DNA from: Candidatus Saccharimonadota bacterium
GTDB lineage: Bacteria > Patescibacteriota > Saccharimonadia > Saccharimonadales > Saccharimonadaceae
Direction of reading: 5' to 3'
Length of the DNA stretch: 14,250 nucleotides
Assembly (NCBI GenBank): GCA_905371595.1
Contig: CAJPLU010000019.1
Coordinates: 1-14,250 of the forward strand
Shown here: positions 6,365-11,811 of the stretch, in pieces
Layout of the letters: each line of letters begins with the position of its first letter
Position numbering within the stretch: position 1 is the stretch's first letter
Translations under genes and position numbers: made by a program
The notes under the pieces: model-generated
Database searches by the model: none
What the model was told of the DNA's origin: nothing
What the model saw: the letters and a program-made list of their open reading frames with translations, nothing else

Positions 6365-7123
6365 TTACAGTAATCCTTCGCTAAGACCAGCGACAGGTTG
6401 CGGTAATTCTACCGGCGAAGCATAAGCTCGCGGCAATAGCATACACGGCCGCCAAGCAGCTTTAACAGCAGCAAGATCAGCGCTAATATTAGCTTGATAA
6501 TTACCAGAAGCCTTGGCGTATTCGGTAGCCACTGGTCCGGTAGCACTAAAAACAATTTGCGCTATACGGTAGCCAACTGGTAGCACGATGTACTCATTTT
6601 CGTTGAGATTATGAACCTCCATAGTCCAGCGATTGATATACCCTGGGTCGCCCCAGCCAGCGCAATAGCAAGCCGAGATGCCGATACGGCCAGTAGTACT
6701 ACGAGCCTGCATGCTGGTAGTACCTGGCGGCAGAATGCCGATAAATTCATGGGTATGCGCTAGGATTCGCTCGTTTGGCCGCAAGACGATGACCGGATGA
6801 TCGTCATTAATACCCTTGAAATTATCAATGTTAGCGACGCTTTGATCAGTGATTCGGCGGCGAACTTCGTGCCACGGTTTGGCAATTTTGTATTCACCAA
6901 AGTAGCGCCGAACGTCAGTTTCGTCGAATGGATTAAACAACCTTTCCTTACTCTGAGTGCCAGCTCTATAAAAATAATAGCCAAGCGTTACATCAACACT
7001 GCTACCATTGATACGCGCTGGCGCTGGGTCGCAAACTATATGACCATCTGCTAGTGCTGCTGCAATTTCTCTATCGCTATAAATGCTAGTTGGCTGCGAT
7101 AATTCGGTCGAATCTGTTTTCAT
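6365..7123 (-). CDS. dcd: dCTP deaminase family protein (Dcd/dUTPase superfamily)
   Basis: Expected to deaminate dCTP and feed dUTP/dUMP to thymidylate synthase. Its motifs match Dcd: SSVDVTLG (41-48), ARSTTGRIGI (140-149) with Ser142 and Arg146 at the catalytic Ser/Arg positions, GWGDPGYINRWTMEVHN (156-172) with the catalytic Glu169, and LPVGYRIAQIVF (181-192). At 252 residues it is longer than the roughly 190-residue classical enzyme. The extra length includes an N-terminal tail, an inserted stretch (about 60-105) and a C-terminal tail. Whether it makes dUTP or, like bifunctional forms, dUMP cannot be decided by eye. The ATG has no SD and sits 8 nt after a TATAAT box. It shares a short divergent promoter region with folA and is followed by tmk, a coherent dTTP supply set. 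Confidence 0.88.
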   Translation of the reverse strand: MKTDSTELSQPTSIYSDREIAAALADGHIVCDPAPARINGSSVDVTLGYYFYRAGTQSKERLFNPFDETDVRRYFGEYKIAKPWHEVRRRITDQSVANIDNFKGINDDHPVIVLRPNERILAHTHEFIGILPPGTTSMQARSTTGRIGISACYCAGWGDPGYINRWTMEVHNLNENEYIVLPVGYRIAQIVFSATGPVATEYAKASGNYQANISADLAAVKAAWRPCMLLPRAYASPVELPQPVAGLSEGLL

Positions 7124-7131
7124 GTCTTTTC

Positions 7132-7161
7132 ATTATACATTCACCGCTACCGCTTACACAA
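7132..7161 (-). promoter_or_regulatory. dcd-tmk promoter, leaderless arrangement
   Basis: On the minus strand, TATAAT (7132-7137) lies 18 bp downstream of TTGTGT (7156-7161), the same -35 sequence as the rplJL promoter. Eight bases separate the -10 box from the dcd ATG, so the transcript should begin at or next to the start codon. Confidence 0.62.
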
Positions 7162-7169
7162 CTAGCCTG

Positions 7170-7178
7170 TGATATGAT
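7170..7178 (+). promoter_or_regulatory. folA promoter, extended -10, leaderless arrangement
   Basis: TGA followed by TATGAT (7173-7178) forms an extended -10 box on the plus strand. No -35 box is convincing. Seven bases separate the box from the ATG at 7186, which predicts a leaderless folA mRNA. It diverges from the dcd promoter within a gap of 62 bp. Confidence 0.5.
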
Positions 7179-7185
7179 TAAGTTG

Positions 7186-7683
7186 ATGGGACGCGATCAG
7201 AAAAAACAGTGCAGCATAGTAGTCGCCTACGATCGCCGGCGCGGTATTGGCATTGACAACAAACTGCCGTGGGGGCGCAGTTTGCCAGCAGATTTGCAGC
7301 ATTTTCGCCAATTAACCACTGGCGGTACAGTAATTATGGGCCGCAAAACTTATGAATCTATTGGCCGTCCGCTACCGAATCGCCAAAATATCGTATTAAC
7401 TCATACTAAGCTGGACGGCGTCGCAACAGCTAGCTCGCTAGAAAGCGCTCTGCAAATGGCAAGCAAAGATACAATATATATCATTGGCGGAGCAACCGTT
7501 TACGCGGCCGCACTCAAATCAAATGTGGTAAGTAAAATATACGCTACAGAAGTCGACTCAGAACTTCCAGCGGATACATTTTTCCCCGAGCTTGACGATA
7601 CTTGGCGTAAAACATCAGAAGAATCACATGCTGCTGATAATGCTAACACTTATCCTTATATATTTGCGATATATGAAAAGTAG
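7186..7683 (+). CDS. folA: Dihydrofolate reductase
   Basis: Reduces dihydrofolate, the by-product of thymidylate synthase, to tetrahydrofolate using NADPH. From the ATG at 7186 the protein has 165 residues, the typical size. Motifs: IVVAYDRRRGIGIDNKLPW (11-29), the active-site acid Asp36 in LPADLQHF, MGRKTYESIGRPLPNRQNIVLT (split across 51-72), IIGGATVY (99-106) and ATEVDSELPADTFFP (120-134). An earlier ATG at 7174 would overlap the -10 box, and a longer frame reaching 7090 would run into dcd on the opposite strand; 7186 fits both the protein family and the promoter. No SD is present. It is divergent from dcd and converges on thyA with an 18-bp gap that shows no convincing terminator. Confidence 0.94.
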   Translation: MGRDQKKQCSIVVAYDRRRGIGIDNKLPWGRSLPADLQHFRQLTTGGTVIMGRKTYESIGRPLPNRQNIVLTHTKLDGVATASSLESALQMASKDTIYIIGGATVYAAALKSNVVSKIYATEVDSELPADTFFPELDDTWRKTSEESHAADNANTYPYIFAIYEK

Positions 7684-7701
7684 TCTGCCATGCAGCAATA
7701 T

Positions 7702-8520
7702 TTAGACTGAAATTGGCGCTTTGATAGCCGGCCATGGATCGTAGTTTTTTAATTTGAAATCATCAAGATCATAATCATCGATTGATGGTTTTGGTGTGAT
7801 ATCGAGAGTTGGTAACGGACGCGGTTGGCGTGTCAACTGAAGTTTTGCCTGGTCAATATGGTTCAGGTACAAATGGACATCACCGCCCATCCAAATAAAT
7901 TCACGCGGCCGCATATCAACCTGCTGTGCAATTATCATAGTCAATAATGCATAGCTAGCAATATTGAATGGGACGCCCAGAAATGTATCGCACGATCGCT
8001 GATCAAGCCGGCACGATAACCAGCGCCGCTGATCAGAGTCATTGGAATCAGCGGGTATGGTATAGAATTGAAATAACATATGGCATGGCGGCAAAGCCAT
8101 GTTGCCTACTTCGGCAGGATTCCAAGCGGTAACGATTAGCCGCCGTGAGTCTGGACTAGTGCGTAGTTGATTAATAACGTTAGCAATCTGGTCAATATGT
8201 TCACCATTAGGTGCTGGCCATGCCCGCCACTGCGCACCGTAAACCGGACCGAGATCACCGTTCTTGTCAGCCCATTCGTCCCAGATATGAATTCCGCGTT
8301 CTTGCAGCCAGCGCACGTTAGTATCGCCCCGCAAAAACCAAATTAACTCGCCGAAGATACCTTTGGTAAAGAGCTTTTTGGTAGTAAGTAGCGGAAAGCC
8401 CTCGCGCAAATCAAAACGCATCATATGCCCGAAGATACTGAGCGTACCAGTACCTGTCCGGTCGCGCTTTTCGACGCCTTCTGCTAGAATACGGTCGAGT
8501 AAATCAAGATATTGTCTCAT
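7702..8520 (-). CDS. thyA: Thymidylate synthase (ThyA type)
   Basis: Methylates dUMP to dTMP with methylene-tetrahydrofolate. The protein has 272 residues, close to the usual 264. Motifs: [13 protein letters not shown] (19-31) with the phosphate-binding Arg21, RRL (126-128), the nucleophile Cys146 in [11 protein letters not shown], and the [21 protein letters not shown] region (173-193) with Asn187. The start is set by a strong AGGAGG-type SD ending 6 nt before the ATG at 8520; a GTG just upstream at 8523 is too close to it. A terminator hairpin separates it from rplA upstream, so it needs either readthrough or its own promoter. It works with folA, dcd and tmk, which lie immediately downstream of it. 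Confidence 0.97.
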   Translation of the reverse strand: MRQYLDLLDRILAEGVEKRDRTGTGTLSIFGHMMRFDLREGFPLLTTKKLFTKGIFGELIWFLRGDTNVRWLQERGIHIWDEWADKNGDLGPVYGAQWRAWPAPNGEHIDQIANVINQLRTSPDSRRLIVTAWNPAEVGNMALPPCHMLFQFYTIPADSNDSDQRRWLSCRLDQRSCDTFLGVPFNIASYALLTMIIAQQVDMRPREFIWMGGDVHLYLNHIDQAKLQLTRQPRPLPTLDITPKPSIDDYDLDDFKLKNYDPWPAIKAPISV

Positions 8521-8535
8521 CACTGCCCTCCTTCT

Positions 8536-8566
8536 AAAAATAGAGCGAGATGCTAGGTCTCGCTCT
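8536..8566 (-). terminator. Intrinsic terminator of rplA, just upstream of thyA
   Basis: On the minus strand AGAGCGAGA (8558-8566) pairs with TCTCGCTCT (8542-8550) around a 7-nt loop, and an AUUUUU run follows. The hairpin begins 14 nt after the rplA stop codon, and the thyA SD begins right after the U run. Confidence 0.85.
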
Positions 8567-8569
8567 GAA

Positions 8570-8600
8570 ATTATATGGGTTTATTTTGCTTGATAATCAA
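8570..8600 (-). promoter_or_regulatory. Possible thyA promoter overlapping the end of rplA
   Basis: TATAAT (8570-8575) and TTGATT (8595-8600) on the minus strand, with a 19-bp spacer, longer than ideal. The predicted start near 8563 falls inside the left arm of the rplA terminator, which would weaken the hairpin in thyA transcripts. Moderate to low support. Confidence 0.35.
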
Positions 8601-9552
8601 CTTTGATACCGGGGCCCATAGTAGTAGCTACAGCAACCGATTTAATGTAAACACCCTTAATAGAGGACGGTTTCTGCGCCTGCAAGCTAGCAAAGAAAGT
8701 ATTGGCGTTTTCAAGCAATTTTTCAGCGCCGAAGCTAACCTTACCAACACCGAGGTGAATAGCAGCCTGTTTGTCAACGCGATATTCTACCTTGCCAGCT
8801 TTGGCTTCTTCGGTAGCTTTGGCTACGTCGGTCGAGACAGTACCGCTCTTCGGGTTCGGCATCAAGCCTTTCGGGCCGAGCAAACGAGCGTACTTACCGA
8901 GCTTTGGCATGTAGGCCGGTGTAGCGATTAAGACGTCAAAATCAAGCGTGCCCTTATCAAGAAGCTTAACGATAGCCTCATCACCAACAATATCGGCACC
9001 AGCTTTTTTGGCTTTGTCGGCATCAGTGTCAGCTGCGAAAACAGCTACTCGGACAGTCTTGCCGGTACCGTGAGGCAGGACTACGGTCGAACGAATATTT
9101 TGGTCGGCTTGACGCGGATCGACGCCTAAACGAACGTGAATCTCAACGCTAGCGTCAAATTTGCTCGGATTGGTCTCGGTAGCAAGTTTGATAGCATCGG
9201 CAAGCGTGTAAGCTTTGTCTTTTTCAACTTTTTCGGCAGCCTGGCGGTAAGCTTTGCCACGGCGTTCGATCAACGGACGAACCTTTGGTGCTGGGCCTTT
9301 TTTGACAGCCGCTTCAGCGTCGCCCTGTGGCGTAGTGTCGCCAGCTTCTTTGCGAGCTTCTTTTTCAGCTTTAGCTTCAGCCTCTTCGATAGCTTTGGCG
9401 CTGCGCTTACCAGCTTTGGCAACTGTCGCTTCGCGGACTGAGTGCTTTTCAGCGGCAGCAATTGCCGTTTCAATCTCGGCTATAGTATTTTTTTCGCTGA
9501 CGTCAAGCTTAAGCTCGGCAGCTTTTTCTAATAATTCGGCTTTTTTAGCCAT
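8581..9552 (-). CDS. rplA: 50S ribosomal protein uL1 with long N-terminal extension
   Basis: Protein of the L1 stalk, which moves tRNA out of the E site; in many bacteria it also represses its own operon. It has 323 residues against about 230 usually. The L1 core runs from about residue 92 to the end: [11 protein letters not shown] (114-124), [21 protein letters not shown] split over 131-151, [16 protein letters not shown] (224-239) and the C-terminal [23 protein letters not shown]. Residues 1-36 resemble a SAP/HeH-type or Rho-N-type helix-extended-helix ([15 protein letters not shown]...TIAEIETAI), and residues 37-90 are a charged Ala/Glu/Lys linker. An AAAGGA element lies about 9-10 nt before the ATG. 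rplK, its usual upstream partner, is absent here. It is followed by a terminator. Confidence 0.97.
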   Translation of the reverse strand: MAKKAELLEKAAELKLDVSEKNTIAEIETAIAAAEKHSVREATVAKAGKRSAKAIEEAEAKAEKEARKEAGDTTPQGDAEAAVKKGPAPKVRPLIERRGKAYRQAAEKVEKDKAYTLADAIKLATETNPSKFDASVEIHVRLGVDPRQADQNIRSTVVLPHGTGKTVRVAVFAADTDADKAKKAGADIVGDEAIVKLLDKGTLDFDVLIATPAYMPKLGKYARLLGPKGLMPNPKSGTVSTDVAKATEEAKAGKVEYRVDKQAAIHLGVGKVSFGAEKLLENANTFFASLQAQKPSSIKGVYIKSVAVATTMGPGIKVDYQAK

Positions 9553-9617
9553 CAGATATTTAATCCTTTCTGTGGTACAAGCGACTTGACGTCTCCCAAC
9601 ATTGATTTGATAAAACG
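9553..9617 (-). promoter_or_regulatory. rplA 5' leader, possible L1-binding site
   Basis: The predicted leader of about 65 nt contains GTTGGGAGACGTC followed by CTTGTACCAC, which loosely resembles the GGGAG-containing L1 targets known from other bacteria. GACGT and ACGTC segments can also pair. The structure is weak and was judged by eye only. Confidence 0.3.
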
Positions 9618-9623
9618 TCTACA

Positions 9624-9652
9624 ATTATACCAAAAAATAACTAGAAAGTCCA
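9624..9652 (-). promoter_or_regulatory. rplA promoter, extended -10
   Basis: On the minus strand, TGGACT (9647-9652), a 17-bp spacer and TATAAT (9624-9629), with TGG before the -10 box. The predicted start is near 9617. Confidence 0.68.
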
Positions 9653-9695
9653 CCTAATTTTCCAGAGGTAGTATAGCATTACCACTATAAAATTA

Positions 9696-9724
9696 TTGAC
9701 CAAAATACTACGTTTTGCTATGAT
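9696..9724 (+). promoter_or_regulatory. Promoter of the LysM-CHAP gene
   Basis: TTGACC (9696-9701), a 17-bp spacer and TATGAT (9719-9724) with TGC before it as an extended -10. The predicted start near 9731 coincides with the first base pairs of the leader structure. A 7-bp inverted repeat, GTAGTAT (9668-9674) and ATACTAC (9705-9711), brackets the -35 box and could be an operator. Confidence 0.75.
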
Positions 9725-9730
9725 TGGTCT

Positions 9731-9820
9731 CATGTCCTGTGAAAATTACGATTAAAACAATAATAAGCCAGGACATAAATCCACGAGTATTTGAAGTTTA
9801 GCCTATCCGTGGGGGTATTT
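9731..9820 (+). ncRNA. Structured 5' leader of the LysM-CHAP gene (candidate cis-regulatory RNA)
   Basis: The untranslated leader of about 106 nt begins directly with a stem: ATGTCCTG (9732-9739) pairs perfectly with CAGGACAT (9769-9776) around a 29-nt A-rich loop. A second stem follows at once: CCACG (9781-9785) pairs with CGTGG (9808-9812), extended outward by AAAT/ATTT (9777-9780 and 9817-9820) with a GGGT bulge. The SD AAGGAG comes just after. I could not match it to a named riboswitch class. Confidence 0.45.
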
Positions 9821-9836
9821 AACTAAGGAGATAATT

Positions 9837-10706
9837 ATGCGTTTATACGGGGTCTTGACGACACTCGGCGCCGCTGGTGCAATATGCTTAATAGCAACAC
9901 ACCCAGCCTATGCCGAAACGAGTACGGGCCGCTCGCTACTACTCGCACAGCAAAATAAAAATAAATTAACGATTGCAAAGAAAACACCGCTGCTAGCTGC
10001 CCACGACAAGAAAGCCTTGCTAGCAAAAACCGACGAAAAGCAAACCAGCGGAGTTGATGACGATAAAGCCAAAAAACCAACGTCTACACCAAAGGACAAA
10101 TCTAACGAGACAAAATCAATCGAACAATCAACCTACGCGATAGTAGCCGCAGGCGATAGCTTGGCGTCAATTGCCGAAAAATACAATACAACCTGGACGC
10201 GTATCTTTGACGCCAACGAATCGCTTGGCAACCCAAACGCTATTGATATAGGGCAGAAGCTGCGAATTCCTAGCGCAGAAGAAACCTTACCAGACCGTTC
10301 ATCAGCGGTCGTCACAGCACAGCAAGCAGCCGCCAGCTCTACGCCATCAGCTCGGACTTCTACAGTTACTAAGCGATCATATAGCTCAAAGCCGATTAAC
10401 TCGTCAAGCTACTACGTCGGCAACGGCATGTGGTGCACCGATTACGTTCACAGCCGCCGCCCAGACGTCGCTGTATATGGCAATGCCGGTTATGGTTGGA
10501 TTTCCAGCGCTCAAGCTGCCGGTAAATCAACTGGTAGCGCCCCGCGCGCTGGAGCTGTCGCGGTGACAAACGGCCATGTTGCTTACGTCGAGTCGGTTAA
10601 TAGCGATGGCAGCTATACTGTTTCAGAAATGGGTTGGAATTACCGCGCTGGCAATTACAACAAACGCACAGTAAGACCAGGCACATTCGGACAATTCATC
10701 TACTAA
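9837..10706 (+). CDS. Secreted LysM-CHAP peptidoglycan hydrolase
   Basis: A 289-residue exported protein. Residues 1-26 form a signal peptide (short basic start, hydrophobic core, AYA-E cleavage site). Residues 27-97 are a Lys/Thr/Ala-rich linker. Residues 99-145 are a LysM domain (TYAIVAAGDSLASIAEKYN ... IDIGQKLRIP) that should bind peptidoglycan or similar glycans. A Ser/Thr/Ala linker follows, then a CHAP amidase/endopeptidase domain (about 192-289) with the nucleophile Cys200 in GMWCTDYV, His247 in GHVAYVE and Glu264 in SEMGWNY as the likely third catalytic residue. The ATG has a strong AAGGAG upstream. It has its own promoter, a structured leader and a terminator, so it is monocistronic. 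The likely role is remodelling its own wall at division; in an epibiont it might also act on a host cell wall, which is speculation. Confidence 0.93.
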   Translation: MRLYGVLTTLGAAGAICLIATHPAYAETSTGRSLLLAQQNKNKLTIAKKTPLLAAHDKKALLAKTDEKQTSGVDDDKAKKPTSTPKDKSNETKSIEQSTYAIVAAGDSLASIAEKYNTTWTRIFDANESLGNPNAIDIGQKLRIPSAEETLPDRSSAVVTAQQAAASSTPSARTSTVTKRSYSSKPINSSSYYVGNGMWCTDYVHSRRPDVAVYGNAGYGWISSAQAAGKSTGSAPRAGAVAVTNGHVAYVESVNSDGSYTVSEMGWNYRAGNYNKRTVRPGTFGQFIY

Positions 10707-10723
10707 ATAACTAGTGGAATTAG

Positions 10724-10753
10724 AAAAACCGCTACATACGCTAGCGGTTTTTT
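10724..10753. terminator. Bidirectional terminator between the LysM-CHAP and DHH genes
   Basis: AAAAACCGCTA (10724-10734) pairs with TAGCGGTTTTT (10742-10752) around a 7-nt loop. It gives a U run on both strands and serves the two convergent genes that end at 10706 and 10772. Confidence 0.9.
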
Positions 10754-10771
10754 AATTTAGACATAGACAAA

Positions 10772-11746
10772 TTACCCACGTAAAGACTTATCCGCAGCCT
10801 CAACTAGTTCGCGCACAATCACTGCATAATCGTCATACACGCGAAAACCTGCAGCGTAAGCGTGCCCGCCGCCGCCGAAATATCCAGCTATCTGCTCTGA
10901 CACTGGCATATTACTGCGTAATTTCCCAGTTAATTTGCCGTCAGGGTAAGTTTTGATAGCGCAAGCCACTTCAACCCCCTCAACTAAACGCATTTCGTCA
11001 AGCACTAGAACACTCGGATTATACTGATCGCTATATTTCTGGATTTCTTCCCACGGGATATGAATTATAGCTAATTTACCATCGAGCAAATATTCGATAC
11101 GTTCAATTAAGCGGCCTTTATATGCCAAAATCTCTGGCGACTTTTTCATAAATTCGCGGCGTCGTTCTTCAATAGCTGAGTTGCTAGCACCGAGCGCAGT
11201 TAATTCGCCAGCGACGCGAAACGAGTCTGCTGTGGTATTTTGCGTTGTTAAGCCTAGGCTATCGCTCATAATAGCAATCAGCATATTCTCCGCAGCCTGC
11301 GGATTAATTACCCAGCCAGCAGTATGTGCTAGATTGTAAATCAGTTCGCCAGCTGCAACTACCGGCTGGTTGACATGAGTAGCATCAAAAGTCAGCGTTG
11401 AATCAGTTGCGTGATGATCCAACACTATAACGGGATGCGTCTCAAGAAAATGACGCACACCTGGCATACTTAAGCTTTTACTGATTAATAGTTCGGCATT
11501 AGTATCAACGATAATTGCTAAGTCGGCATTCGTGTCAAAATCGCTAGTTATTCGATCCCAGCCGTGAATGTAACGTAAGTATTTCGGTGTATCAACTGGA
11601 CAGTGCAGCTGAACATTTTTGCCGAGGTCACTCAAAATTTCTTCCAAGGCTAAGCTGCTGCCGATACTATCACCGTCAGGATTTTCCGCTTGGACTACAA
11701 CAATTTTCTGCGCGTTATTGATAGCGTCAATAGCTTTATCGAACAT
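10772..11746 (-). CDS. DHH/DHHA1 phosphoesterase, NrnA-like oligoribonuclease/phosphatase
   Basis: A 324-residue enzyme of the DHH family. NrnA-type members degrade very short RNAs or cyclic-dinucleotide products (pGpG, pApA) and can dephosphorylate pAp. Visible motifs: motif I NPDGDSIGSSLAL (22-34), motif II IVDTNAE (79-85), the DHH signature LDHHATD (109-115), motif IV MSDSLGL (160-166), and the DHHA1 signature GGGGHAYAAGF (291-301). The His that normally precedes motif I (H-x-x-PDGD) is Ala20 here, although Asp24, Asp26 and the rest are present. No transmembrane or PAS/GGDEF domains are present, so it is not GdpP-like. The start is ATG at 11746; a GTG at 11749 is also in frame. No usable SD is seen, and a TATACT box ends 8 nt before the ATG. 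Confidence 0.9.
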   Translation of the reverse strand: MFDKAIDAINNAQKIVVVQAENPDGDSIGSSLALEEILSDLGKNVQLHCPVDTPKYLRYIHGWDRITSDFDTNADLAIIVDTNAELLISKSLSMPGVRHFLETHPVIVLDHHATDSTLTFDATHVNQPVVAAGELIYNLAHTAGWVINPQAAENMLIAIMSDSLGLTTQNTTADSFRVAGELTALGASNSAIEERRREFMKKSPEILAYKGRLIERIEYLLDGKLAIIHIPWEEIQKYSDQYNPSVLVLDEMRLVEGVEVACAIKTYPDGKLTGKLRSNMPVSEQIAGYFGGGGHAYAAGFRVYDDYAVIVRELVEAADKSLRG

Positions 11747-11754
11747 CACCTAAT

Positions 11755-11763
11755 AGTATAGCA
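11755..11763 (-). promoter_or_regulatory. Extended -10 promoter of the DHH gene, leaderless arrangement
   Basis: TGC followed by TATACT (11755-11760) on the minus strand. The ATG lies 8 nt downstream of the box, so the transcript would start at the GTG/ATG pair. No -35 box is convincing. Confidence 0.45.
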
Positions 11764-11811
11764 GCAATTAGCTGGCCTTGCATTCGAATTAGCCGCATAG
11801 AAAGAGCAGCT

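Noticed and set aside
7090..7185. Longer folA starting at 7090 or 7174
   Set aside because: The extra residues match no DHFR sequence, 7090 would run 34 bp into dcd on the other strand, and 7174 lies inside the -10 box.
8521..8523. GTG at 8523 as thyA start
   Set aside because: Only 3 nt from the SD; the next ATG at 8520 has proper spacing and gives the usual ThyA N-terminus.
9136..9589. Plus-strand open frames opposite rplA
   Set aside because: Phe/Ser-rich or Ala/Ser-rich translations typical of the antisense of Lys/Glu/Ala-rich coding sequence; no family motifs.
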